Assembly (NCBI GenBank): GCA_010279815.1
Contig: QEOQ01000533.1
Span: forward strand, 65,966-129,965
DNA length: 64,000 nucleotides
From: Brachionus plicatilis
Lineage: Eukaryota > Rotifera > Eurotatoria > Ploima > Brachionidae
Direction of reading: 5' to 3'
Position 1 is the stretch's first letter. The number at the start of each line of letters is the position of its first letter. Position numbers and translations under genes: made by a program. The notes beneath the pieces were generated by a model. It saw only the letters and a program-made list of their open reading frames with translations. It had not been told where the DNA came from and did no database searches. Of the stretch, positions 52,501-63,585 are shown one piece after another.

Positions 52501-54623
52501 TATTTTTTTCTATTCACATTACATTTCCGGTTTCCGTGTTTTCAGAAAGAGAAAAATTCTTAAAATTGTGTTAGAAAAAAAACAATTTTTCCATCCAAAG
52601 TTTTTAAATCCTTAATTTTAATAAAACAATGTTTAAATAAAAAAAATATTTACCAAAATAGCAGTTTTTAATTCTTCGCGAACATTCTGCAGGGCTCCAA
52701 TGTCATCCCAGGACACATCTGGAACAGTTGCGAAGCCTTCTCGCTTACTCGAAGGCTGAACTCTTTTTATGGCATTCTAAATACAAAATTCATTATTTTC
52801 CCAAACCCCAAGAAACCAAGGTCCAAAAAAAATTTCCAATACTTCAAAGTCTGTTTGATTCACTTCAACCAAATCAAGATTATTTTGATCGCTTTGAGCC
52901 GATTCGGACTTCAAATCATTTAATTTATTCTTTATCCAATCTATCACTAAAAAGCAAAAAAAATAAAAAAAAAAAATAAAAAAAATAAATTTTTTTTTTT
53001 AAACCAACAATTAAAAACAATCAAATTTTGTGCATCTTTCTGTGAATTTTCATTTTCAATGCGTTCCATCAATCGCCGGTCCAGAGCAGAAATGAGCGCT
53101 TCATCGATCAGCGCATTTATATCGGCACCAACATATCCAGGCGTGTTCAGAACTATTTTGTCCATGTCTATGTCAGCATGCTGTTTAATCTTGCGGCACA
53201 ATATTTCCAAAATTCTCTTTCGCTGTTTGTCATCAGGTATTCCGATGGGAATCTCTTGGTCAAATCGACCAGCTCTCCTTAGGCCAATGTCCAACGAGTC
53301 TGCTTGATTCGTCGCTCCAATCACTACCAAAGGCACATATGCCTTGACTGCCAGATCATCAAAACAAGACAACAATTGAGTCACTATCCGGTGTTCCATG
53401 TTTTTGGAAGCCGTCTCTCTCCTTTGAGATATGGCCTCTATTTCATCAATGAAAAGAACACATGGTGCATTTGAAACTGCTTTGTCAAACACACTTCTGA
53501 TATTTTCTTCAGATTCTCCAGATACTCCTGATATTAGCTCGGTGGATGTCACTTTCAGCAGTGGCAAATCAAGCTCCTTTTTTTTTAAATAAATTTTTAA
53601 AAAAATTTTATTTTTTTTATTTTATAAAATACTCCTGCAATTGCATAGACAAGCTGGGTCTTTCCGCATCCGGGCGGACCGTGAAGCAAGAAGCCACGCG
53701 GGGGTATTTTACCATTTGACAAAAATTGCTCCGGGGAAAGAATATAATAAATTCTTCTGAATATATTTTCTTTTAATTCTTGATCACAGGCAAAAGACTC
53801 GAAATTTATTTTAGATTTTACTAGCTCTTTGTCAGCACCCGTTGTTCCACTTGGTTTCTTTTGAGCTGACCGCTTTGACTGAGATTGTTCCTGGGACTTG
53901 GAATCTGAATTTTCATTTAACTTTATTTTTTTACTATCATTATTGGCAATTGGTAAATCATTGGTTTTTTGTTGCCTAAAATCATTGAAATGCACTCGTT
54001 TTGTAGATAATTTAGTATCAGACTCATCCGGTACCGGTACATCCAAAGTTTTTAAATTGCTTTTTTTCTTAAAACTTTCGCTCAAATTTTCATTATTATT
54101 TAGAGTGTAAGATGAATTTTTTGCTTTGTACATGTCTGTGATCATGTTGTTTATATCATTGCCAGAGTCACCCCCAATGGCTATTCCCAATGCTTGCTCG
54201 TCAATTGAGTCACTATCTACATCAACATCAGACTCTTCATCTTGAAGTCTCAACAAAAAATTAGTTAAATTTTTTCTTGAAAATTTTTTTTAATTACTTT
54301 TCAATTTTAGTTTCTATTTCCTTGACGAATGTGTCATTGTTTGCCAAGATAGAGTAGGCTTTTTCAACTTGACGCTTGAAAACGTTCTTTTTAATGCGTT
54401 TATATTCACTATTAAAATATTAAAATATATTAAACATTTAAAGAAGGTGTTTTACCTGTATTTTTGATGAAACTCGTCAGATATTAATGAAATGTCGCTA
54501 TTTAGTCTGACAGGATTTTCTTTTAAATACTTTTAAATAGAGAATTTTAGAGCTCTTTGTTAAGGTTTATTTTGGGTAGTGTTTTACAATTTCAAGTCGG
54601 GATATCAAGTCAGCAAACTTCAT
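49521..54623 (-). CDS. NVL: NVL-type nuclear VCP-like AAA ATPase (8 exons)
   Basis: Exons by eye: 54623-54588, 54529-54456, 54408-54298, 54248-53633, 53576-53009, 52946-52843, 52776-52654, 50297-49521. All phases join, giving 802 residues. NVL is a nucleolar hexameric ATPase that remodels pre-60S ribosomes. The N-terminal region (about 1-80) is the NVL-type helical domain, followed by an acidic/Ser-rich linker. D1 has Walker A GPPGCGKT (264-271), Walker B CVLFIDE (318-324) and the NVL-like ELDLPLLKV...GVSGESE. D2 has Walker A (568-575), Walker B FFDEID (625-630), the conserved [19 protein letters not shown], and TNRPD-like [19 protein letters not shown]. Most introns are about 55-65 bases, but intron 7 is 2.36 kb and holds two transposons. 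The exon 5 donor (GTTGGT) is the least certain junction. No key residue is missing. Confidence 0.93.
50650..51188. mobile_element. GGCAAATTGAAG-family element, copy 3 (539 bp), in NVL intron 7
   Basis: Starts GGCAAACTGAAGTTTCAGATC and ends CAAACTTCAATTTGCC. Nearly identical over its whole length to 58829-59367; I counted only about five differences. Imperfect 8-bp flanks (TAAAATTA/TAAAATTT). Contains the palindromes TTAGACATGTTATGTCTAA and CTTGACATGACATGTCAAG. Confidence 0.85.
51394..51464. mobile_element. Minimal 71-bp CAGAGTTG-family element in NVL intron 7
   Basis: GAGAGTTGTATTAAAGTCCC at the left and GACTTTTAAAAAACTCAG at the right, flanked by ATTTTTAG on both sides (51386-51393, 51465-51472). 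It is little more than two joined ends. Confidence 0.75.
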
Positions 54624-54907
54624 ATTTTAAGTTGTAATGGAATTCGATGGGAATTTGTTGGAATATGATGTCAAAAGAAATTGTTCTGAAAATCACGTTG
54701 AATATTAAATTTAAATTTTTATTTTTTAAAAATAAAAAAATAATTTTTCATAATTTATTTTTTTGGCTTCGATGTTGAAGCACAAATAAGACATTTTTCG
54801 ATTTGGATGCAAAAAAAAATTACTTTTGTACTTACCTACACACGGAGATATCTTTAACTTATTTTTTATTACAATTTGACTAGAGATAAATAAATTTATT
54901 TATTAAA

Positions 54908-55432
54908 CAGACTTGTATAAAAGTCACAAGTCAAGTGCAAGTCAAGACTTTGATTTGTTTAGAAATTTTAAAAATTACAAGTCATAAATTTTTTTATATC
55001 CTGATTTTTTATATATTTTTTAAATGTTTTTTATTTTTTTTATCTTGTTTAGCTTATTTCAAAAATTATTTTTAGCACAAATATTTTTTCGTTTTTTATT
55101 CATAATTCACTTAAAAACAATATAACTATTATTTGAATTGTTTAAAATATCATGTTTCATTTTTTAAAATTGAAAAATAAATTTGGAAATTTATTTTTTC
55201 CTGAATTAAAAAATTCAAGACTTATAATTTTTTTGTATATTTTAATTTTTTTTAAAAAATATAATATCCCGACTTGTATTTTTAAATTTTTGAAACATTA
55301 CTTATAATTCAAGACAAGACTATAATATCAAGACTTATAATTTTAAAAAAAAAAAATTTTCAAGTCCAAGTCAGACTTTGATTTGTTTTTGACTTGTTAA
55401 GACTTTTTTTTCCTGGCTTTTATACAATACTG
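54908..55432. mobile_element. CAGAGTTG-family element upstream of NVL
   Basis: CAGACTTGTATAAAAGTCAC at the left and its near inverse ending ACAATACTG at the right. Flanks TTATTAAA and TTATTGAA match at 7 of 8. AAGTCAAGTGCAAGTCAAG repeats fill the arms. It lies 285 bases upstream of the NVL start codon. Confidence 0.75.
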
Positions 55433-55535
55433 TTATTGAAATAAAAAGATGATTTTAAACGAAATTTAGAGTTTTTCACAAAAAATACAGTTTAATCTTT
55501 AAATTAAAAAATAAACAATTTAATAAATTATGATT

Positions 55536-55760
55536 TTAATTGAAGTTATTTATTTTTAGAAGATTTATATATTTTTTGCATTTTTCTTTAGTCAAAGATC
55601 GTAGAAAACCATCATTTTTTGCCACCATTTTTGAATCTTTTTTTACAACATTTTTTTCTAACAATTCAGGGCAAAACAACACAATTGGATTCTGGTGAGC
55701 GTGGTTGGTAATGAATGTTGGAAAAAAGCTGCACACCGCCTAATTACACACCGATAATCT
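55536..55760 (-). pseudogene. Possible Tc1/mariner transposase C-terminal fragment
   Basis: The short frame ends FLRSLTKEKCKKYINLLKI, close to SLTKEKCQNYINHLKV of the mariner remnant at 42.6 kb. The remainder is not recognisable. Probably an old fragment. Confidence 0.35.
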
Positions 55761-57935
55761 AAACAATATATTTAAAAATAAAACAATTCATTTAAGTTTA
55801 AATTACTAAAATAATATTCCTCATCATCCGACATAAAAGCTTTTTTTATTTACAAAATAAAATCAAAAAATAAAAATTCAATGTAATTTTTCAGATTTAA
55901 TATTTAAAATACTTTAAAAAAAATTATTTTGAGTATTTCTTTTATAAAAATAATTTAAAATTACAATTTTTTACCAAAAATTACTCAATATTACATTTAC
56001 TAATATTTTATTATGTAAAATTACTTCAAAAAATGTTGAACTCTGATTTTTTTTTCTTTCTTTTAAATTTTTAGAATCATAAAAAAATACCAAAGCTCAA
56101 AAATGCACTAAGTATTTTCTGGGATTTTCCAAAAATTAGGTAAAATTACATTTTTTTACAATCCACATTTGATGTAAGATTATGTAATCTTACCAAATCA
56201 TACGTAAAATTGCTTAATATTAGGTAAAAATGGAATCAGCAATTTATTACTTTTCCACTGTATTAAATTAAAAAATTTATATTTTAAAATCTAAATATTA
56301 AAAGTTAAATTCTAGAAAACCAGGAATATTGAATATAATAAATATTCGATTTGATATTTGGAAACAAAAACTGAATAAAAAAATTCACCATTAAAATTGA
56401 GTTTCAATTCGATATGGATAGAAAAAGAAGTCAGATTTTTTTTTACCAATCGACACAACTCTTATAATATTTTCTGAACATATTCCCGTATTATGACAGC
56501 TCCATACAACATATCCGACACCAGTTGATTTTATTTAAAATTCAAATTTCTTTTTATTCTAACTAAGTTCGTATTTTAATTTAAAATTATTTATTTAAAA
56601 AGTCAAAATATTAAAATATATAAAAAAAATTTTTATTCCAAAAGTCCTTTAAAATTTTCTACTTATTCAAGTTTCAATTTCTGTTCAAGAAAGTAATTCG
56701 ATTTAATCATTAGTAAATTCTTAATTTTTCACTCAATAGGGTTTTAAGGTGTTTTTAGTGAATTATGATAAAATTTTGTAAAATTTTCTTTTTAAATCAT
56801 AACAAAATTGTGAAACCTGAAATTTAGCTGAACCGAAATTTTTTATTTCAATTTTCAAGTGGAATCAATTGATTTAAAAAAACAAATTAAAAATAAAAGT
56901 TATGTATTTAAAAGTTATAGATGGCCATTTACATTTACTCTTTTGTATCTAAAGATTTGAAAAAGAAAATTTTAAAATATCAGCAATTTAAATTTATATT
57001 TTTCAATAAAAATTTAAAAAAAAAATTATATTGTAAATAAATAATCCTAATGTTATTTTTGTAATTCTTAAATAAAAATCTGGAATTAATTGTAAAATAT
57101 GATTTTAAGGAAAAATTATTAGGCTTATCCTAGTAAATTTGTCATTCTTTATTTTTTTTTTTTACAAAAATGATTTTTATCCTTCTTTTTTTAAAATGAC
57201 TTTTAATTTTTTTAATTTTTTATTATTTGTTGTAAAATAATAGAATAAATTTCTAATATTTGGGACGAAATAAAGGAGTGGAGAAAAGAAACCTAAAAAG
57301 AATAGATCAATCTTTTAAGTTGAAACTAACAATCATAAAAAAATAATACAAATAATAATCAGACCACTAGTGTATAAGAGGTGATTTTTTTGTAACCTTT
57401 TGTATTTGTATGCGCTTTTCTACAACAATACAAGATGAAAAATTTCTAAAAAGTATAGTTTTTCAAAAACCTTTATATCCATCTTTTTTTCCAAAAAAAC
57501 TTAGTTTTGTTAATTTTTAAATTTTTTAAAATTTTTGCGTAAATTTTCATAAATTCATTTAAAAATTGATGATTTAAAAAAAAAAACTAAAAACAATTAG
57601 TAGCATAAAAAGCGCCTAATTGCAATTAAATATTTGATTTAAAATTTTAAATCATTTTATTTAATTTTAAATTTTTCATAAAAATTCTGTTTTAAATCTT
57701 TCTTTCTTTTTTGACTTTTCAACATCAACCACCTACAGCTATCGGATCAAATTGAATAATTAAATTTGCTCATGGTTGAACAAATATTAATTAGGAATAA
57801 AGGTGTTTTATGAATCCGATGGCAACACTTTTTAGATATTAGATTTTTAATTCAATTTTTCTAATTAAATTTATTTATTTTAAGGCTTTAGATTTTTTGC
57901 AGCGTATATATTAATTTTACTAATTGATTAAACCA
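55761..57935. other. AT-rich intergenic stretch
   Basis: No supported gene. TTACGTAAAATT-like repeats at 55930-56240 recall the ACGTAA foldback family. The rest is A/T-run DNA. Confidence 0.45.
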
Positions 57936-57939
57936 ACGA

Positions 57940-57947
57940 TATAAATA
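57940..57947 (+). promoter_or_regulatory. TATA box of the small secreted-peptide gene
   Basis: TATAAATA lies 49 bases before the ATG at 57989, leaving room for a leader of about 20 bases. Confidence 0.45.
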
Positions 57948-57988
57948 AAGCCAAGTTTTCAAAAAACAAGATCGAAAATTTTATCAAC

Positions 57989-58339
57989 ATGAGTAAGGTA
58001 TTTGTCTACTTAACTAGTATTCTTTTATTCCAAGCCAGCTTGTCACTCTTGGCAGCAGCCACAATGCAGGACGAAGACACAAGTGAGACTAGAATGAACT
58101 TTGATATGATGGGAAAAATTGATAAGCGACCAAGCTGGGTAGTTGGTCGAGACGTTGAAAAAGATAACTACAAGAGAATCATTGAATTTAAAAAAGATTT
58201 AGAAGATCAATTAGATTTTATTGAAAAATACGAGAACAATTTGGACGAAATTAAACAAATTTTGCTTCAACAAAGATTGAAGCAAAAGCGACCATCAATT
58301 TACAAGCCGAGAGGCATTGGAATCATAAAAGACAACTAA
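57989..58339 (+). CDS. Small secreted protein, candidate peptide precursor
   Basis: Intact 116-residue frame. Residues 1-24 form a clear signal peptide (MSKVFVYLTSILLFQASLSL, then LAAA). The mature part is charged and has several potential prohormone-convertase sites. DKR precedes PSWVVGR, which would give PSWVV-amide if cut after KR and at the Arg after Gly. MNFDMMGK lies just before it, and QKR precedes a C-terminal PSIYKPRGIG segment. A Lys/Asp/Glu-rich helix (about 60-95) separates these. The motif PS-hydrophobic occurs after KR twice. A TATA box lies upstream and AATAAA-like signals (about 58421-58431) downstream. I recognise no known peptide family. It could equally be a small secreted helical protein. 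Confidence 0.55.
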   Translation: MSKVFVYLTSILLFQASLSLLAAATMQDEDTSETRMNFDMMGKIDKRPSWVVGRDVEKDNYKRIIEFKKDLEDQLDFIEKYENNLDEIKQILLQQRLKQKRPSIYKPRGIGIIKDN

Positions 58340-58820
58340 GTTCCCATTCTAAAAACTTAAACAATTTTTAATTGAAATTGATCGGAGTATTTTTTTTAAT
58401 CGTATAATATTTGTTATTAATAATAAACAATAAAACATTATTTTATCTTTATCTAATAACCTATAAAAGTTTAAGTGGAATTTCTGAAAGACTTCTTCGA
58501 GTGAGGGGTAAAATCAGACAGAGGAAAAAAAATTCGAAAAAAGAAAGTCACACTAAAATGCTCTTTTTCTGAGAAAGCCAAACAGAAGAATCTTAATTTT
58601 TGAAACTTAAACTTAATTTATTTAAAATTTTAAAAATTTAAATATTTTTTTTTTATCTTGGAGTTACACGGAGAAAATTTTTTTATCTTAATTATTTTGA
58701 GATGAAAATTACGACCTTATCCTCATCATATTATCTATTAGAAAATAATTTTTATATATAATAATTAAAGCTAAATAAATTTTTTAAAATCAAAATTAAT
58801 TCATAATAAAAAAAAATAGT
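58340..58820. other. AT-rich intergenic stretch
   Basis: No gene seen. Holds the 3' flank of the small secreted-peptide gene. Confidence 0.45.
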
Positions 58821-58828
58821 CCTTTTAC

Positions 58829-59367
58829 GGCAAGTTGAAGTTTCAGATCAAATTTTAAGATCAAAACGATCATTTTAAATTTTAAAACTTAATTAATCTT
58901 ATGATTGTAATAATTTTTAAAAAATAAATACTAAAAATTATTAGACATGTTATGTCTAATAATGGTTCATTATCAAATTAATATCAGAATGATTGATCAA
59001 TAATTTATTCAACAAAAACAATCAATAATTTAAATAATTCAGGTTAAGTTAATTCAAAAATTCAATTTTTTTAACTTTTATATCCATTCATTCAAACTTA
59101 AATAATTTTGTTTTTCGACTTAAATAAATTATAAATTTAAAAATTTTTTTGTCTTGAGAAGTAGTTTTCCATTAAAATCAATTAAAATATTTAAATATAT
59201 TAAAGCTCAATAAAAAGGGACATTTTAAAATTTTAAATATGAAAATAAACTTGACATGACATGTCAAGTAATTTCCTCGGAAAAAAAATATTTTTTCTCT
59301 ATTATTAAAAAAAATATTACAATTTATATTTTGATCTTTTGATCTTGATCTCAAACTTCAATTTGCC
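58829..59367. mobile_element. GGCAAATTGAAG-family element, copy 4 (539 bp), perfect TSD
   Basis: GGCAAGTTGAAGTTTCAGATC to CAAACTTCAATTTGCC, flanked by CCTTTTAC on both sides (58821-58828, 59368-59375). Nearly identical to copy 3 in the NVL intron. Confidence 0.9.
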
Positions 59368-59375
59368 CCTTTTAC

Positions 59376-62075
59376 GTTAATTGCCACTATAAATCAACAT
59401 TGTATAAGGCAGTTGCGAGTGGCTTTAGCACTCTTTTGAGCCCTCATGTTTTAAAATTTTTATTAAATAACTTTAAAATGCATTAAAAACTGGCTTTCTC
59501 TTGAATACAATTCATTTTCTGGAGTTATAGATGCTAAGACAAGGTAAAATTTTGAAGAAATTTAATACAGTTAGTTTTAAATTGGACTGTAGATGAGATA
59601 TTTTTAAATGAACAGTTTAACTCAATTAAAAAGAAGTCAAAATTAACTTTTATTTTAAATTGAAAAATAATTATTTTTATTTTTTTTTATTTTGATGCAA
59701 ATATTTTGTGACACATTTTATTTTATTCGTATTTTAAATTGCTAAATATATTAAGAAACATGGATTAATTAAAAAAAAATTGTGAAAAATACAAATTATT
59801 TATAAAAATTAGATTAAATTAATAAAAATAGTAAATAAAATATTAATTAAACTATGATTTAAAATGCATGTTCTATTAATATAATAATATTAAAACTAAC
59901 CATAAATTTTTTTTTCCAAAAAAATCAATTTCCGATAAAGCAATATTAAAGAGATAATTTTATTTTGCTAGTATCCGATAATTTAATGCTAAAAAAATTT
60001 TTTAGAATCGTTATATTAAGATCAATTTATAACACCTATAACTCTTGCCTGATTTTTTGAGAAATTAGAAAAACTTCAAGTTCAATTCTTTTGGAGAAAT
60101 TAATAGATATGACCAAAATTTTTGTAATTTTTGTGCTAAGTTTTCACATTCAGTCATTATTTTATTTAATTAAAAATTAATTTAAAAAAAAAAGCTCCAA
60201 ATATGTTTTTTAATCAACAGTACAATACAGACAGTATGTTTTTTACTATAATATTTTTAAAAAATTTATTTAATCATCAAAAATGCTATCAAAAGTTCAT
60301 TGAATTTTAAAGTAAAATTTATTATAAATATTAAAAGATCCTTTTTTTAGAAAAAAAATCTGAATTTCAAAAATAAATTTTCGAAAACTATTATGGTTCA
60401 GATTCAAAATCTTTTTAAGAACAATTCAATAATTATTTTAGTTAGAGATTATTTACAAAGTAAATTTGCGATAAAAAAAATTCGTTTTGAATTTTTTAAT
60501 TAAAATGTGAATAATATAATGTACACTAACTAAAAAAGTAATTTTTTGGCAATAATAAAGTAAAGTTTGGTATTAAAAATAATTCAACTTGTGATTAATT
60601 AATATTGTAACATTTGCCTAAAAAAATGATCTGGATTTGGTTTGTTACCATCTTCTTAAAAAATGATAAGACCAATAGAATATAATTCTGAATCAATTAT
60701 ATAATTTTTAGTTTTTAATTCAATGTTTTTTATAATTTAATGAAAATTTCATTAAAACTATGAATTTTTGGAATTTTAAGATTGAGAACATTTTAAAAAA
60801 TTAAATAAAATAAAAAGTAAATAAAAGAATCTATAAAATATGGAAAAAAAAATACTTAAGTATTTTTGATGCAAATTTTTGCTTTAGTTCTTTAAGCCTT
60901 AAATTTAAATTAAAGCTTTATTATTAAAATCACAAGCTTATAAATTATGTTAAAAAATGTTTTAAAAAAAAATAAATTTGTTCAAATAAATTGATTTTTT
61001 CTTTTTTTCCGATTTAAATCAAAAAACTAAATTCAATAAAATTATTAAAATAGATAAAGCTTTTTCAAGAAATTGTGTTCGATAATGGCATAAAAATCTC
61101 ACAATTAATTTAATAGATAATCTAGAAAATTACTTGTCAGAGTATTTTGATTGAAACTGAACATTTTGACAAAAAAAATAAAAACCATTTTTATCTTTAT
61201 TCATAATTTATCAATGAAACTTAAGTGTTTTAAAAAAAAAGCAAAAAAAATCAAACCTTAAAGGCAAAAAGTTTTGTTTTTTGTAATAAATTTATTAAAA
61301 AAAAATTCTTGCAGGAATTTAAACTTGACAACTTTAATTTTTTGAATATTTCAACTCTATCTAATCAATAATTACAAAATCAATAATCAAAATGATTGCA
61401 TAAAAATAATAATTTTTAGTATTTTTGGTGACTTAACTTTCATATTTGAATTTCTTTGATTCATTTGCTTTAACTAAGAAAAAAATCAAACACAACTTTA
61501 TCCAGTCTTGAGAGCAAATATTTTTTTCAGAACAACTTTTAGTAAAATTCTTTAAATTAATTCAGGTATGAGATTTTATTTATTATTAATTTTACCAGAT
61601 CTACCAAACCAGATAAATTTAAGAATATTTTAGAAATTTTTTTATTTTTTTTAATTTTTTTAATTTAAAAAAATTCTGCTTAGCTCAATAAACACGAGTT
61701 TCTCGGGCTTATTTTTTGTCCCAATTTTTTTATCTTTAAATTGTCAAGTTAGATGCTTAAGATTTGACAAAAGAGTCATTCAGCAAACAAAACTTTTATA
61801 TTTTCAAATTCATACACTAGATTTAACCATATTTAAAGCTGAAATTACACGCAACAAATTTTGCATTAGGACCGACATTTGAAGCCGTGCATAAAAAATA
61901 ATTTGAAGCCGACAATTAATCATTTTGCATTCAAAAAATTCATCAACTCTCACAAAAGCCTTATCTTAAACCGTATATGTTTCAAATAATTTAGTTTTCC
62001 CTATTTAATTTTTTTGCTTTCATAATTTATTTCAAGTCATAATTTATAAATCGATCACCCACTTTCAGACCAAAA
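59376..62075. other. Long AT-rich stretch upstream of AP-2 mu
   Basis: 2.7 kb of A/T-run DNA without supported coding sequence, RNA gene or clear repeat. It presumably holds the AP-2 mu promoter near its right end. Confidence 0.45.
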
Positions 62076-63585
62076 ATGATCGGAGGTGTCTTCATGTACA
62101 ACCACAAGGGAGAAGTCCTAATTTCGCGGATATACCGCGACGACATCGGGTACCCACATTTTCTGGCCACCCAAATCCATTTTTACTTTCTATTTTTGTA
62201 AAGCCGAAATGCAGTTGACGCCTTCAGAGTCAACGTCATCCATGCCAGACAGCAGGTTCGCTTTCCAGTCGTCAACATTGCCAGAACCAGCTTTTTTTAC
62301 ATTAAAAAGTAGAAAAAAAATTTTTTTTTTTATATTTTTCAATTTTATTATCAATAAAAAAATAATTAAAAAAAAAAAAAAATTTTTTAGATCTAACATT
62401 TGGATAGCAGTGGTGACCAAAGAGAACATAAATGCGGCCATGTGCTTCGAATTTTTGAACAAAGCTGTGGAAGTAATGCAGTCGTACTTTGGCAAAATAA
62501 GCGAGGAAAACATAAAAAACAATTTTGTTCTCATTTATGAACTTCTTGATGGTAGAAAAAATTTTTGTCCACCAAAAAAAAAAATAAAATTTTGCCTTTT
62601 TAAAGAAATTCTTGACTTTGGCTACCCGCAAAACTCGGATGTGGGCATCCTGAAGACGTACATAACCCAGCAAGGAGTCAAATCCCAGTCCAAAGAGGAA
62701 ACCTCTCAGATAACCAACCAAGTGACTGGTCAGATTGGATGGCGCCGCGAGGGCATCAAATACAGACGCAATGAGCTGTTCTTGGACGTGTTGGAGTACG
62801 TCAACCTGCTGATGTCGCCTCAGGGACAAGTGCTAAGCGCCCATGTGGCGGGAAAAATAGTCATGAAAAGCTATTTGAGTGGGATGCCTGAGTGCAAATT
62901 TGGCATCAACGACAAACTGACCCTGGACAGCAAGGGCAAAAGCACTTCATCAGGCACAGAGTCGGCAGGCGCGGTGGTCGGCGGCGGTGGCAAAAGCTCC
63001 ATAGCCATAGACGACATCCAGTTTCACCAGTGTGTCAAATTGAGCAAATTTGAGTCCGACCATTCGATAAGCTTTATACCGCCAGATGGCGAGTTCGAGC
63101 TCATGAAGTACAGGACCACCAAGGACATCAATCTGCCATTCAGAGTCATACCACTGGTCAAGGAGACTGGCAAGGGAAAAATGGAAGTGAAAGTCATAGT
63201 TAAATCAAACTTTAAATCAACCCTGATCGGTCAGAAAATAGAGGTCAGAATACCAACGCCGCCCAACACTTGTGGTGTCCAGTTGATTTGCATTAAGGGC
63301 AAGGCCAAGTACAAGGCCAGTGATAACGCCATTGTGTGGAAGATCAAGAGAATGGGCGGCATGAAGGAGTCACAATTGAGTGCCGAAATTGAACTAATGT
63401 CTAATGAAAAAAAGAAGTGGACCAGGCCGCCGATCTCAATGAGCTTTGAAGTGCCCTTTGCGCCTTCTGGCTTCAAGGTCAGGTATCTGAAGGTGTTTGA
63501 GCCCAAGCTTAACTATTCAGACAACGAAACCATCAAGTGGGTTCGCTACATTGGCCGATCGGGCCTCTACGAAACAAGATGCTGA
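62076..63585 (+). CDS. AP2M1: AP-2 complex subunit mu (4 exons)
   Basis: Exons by eye: 62076-62149, 62204-62308, 62391-62551, 62606-63585. All phases join, giving 439 residues against about 435 in animals. AP-2 mu is the medium subunit of the plasma-membrane clathrin adaptor. It binds YxxPhi cargo signals and PIP2 during endocytosis. The N-terminal longin-like domain (1-140) reads [18 protein letters not shown], then [15 protein letters not shown] and [10 protein letters not shown]. The mu-homology domain (about 170-439) has [66 protein letters not shown], and the end [18 protein letters not shown] ending YETRC. A Gly/Ser/Thr-rich insertion (about 240-265) is slightly longer than usual. Introns are about 54-82 bases. 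Coding DNA is notably G+C-richer than its surroundings. Confidence 0.97.

Noticed and set aside
62190..62829. Minus-strand frames over AP-2 mu, and a plus-strand frame that starts at 62209
   Set aside because: The first are antisense shadows. The second reads through introns as if coding; the correct exon joins restore the conserved longin domain.
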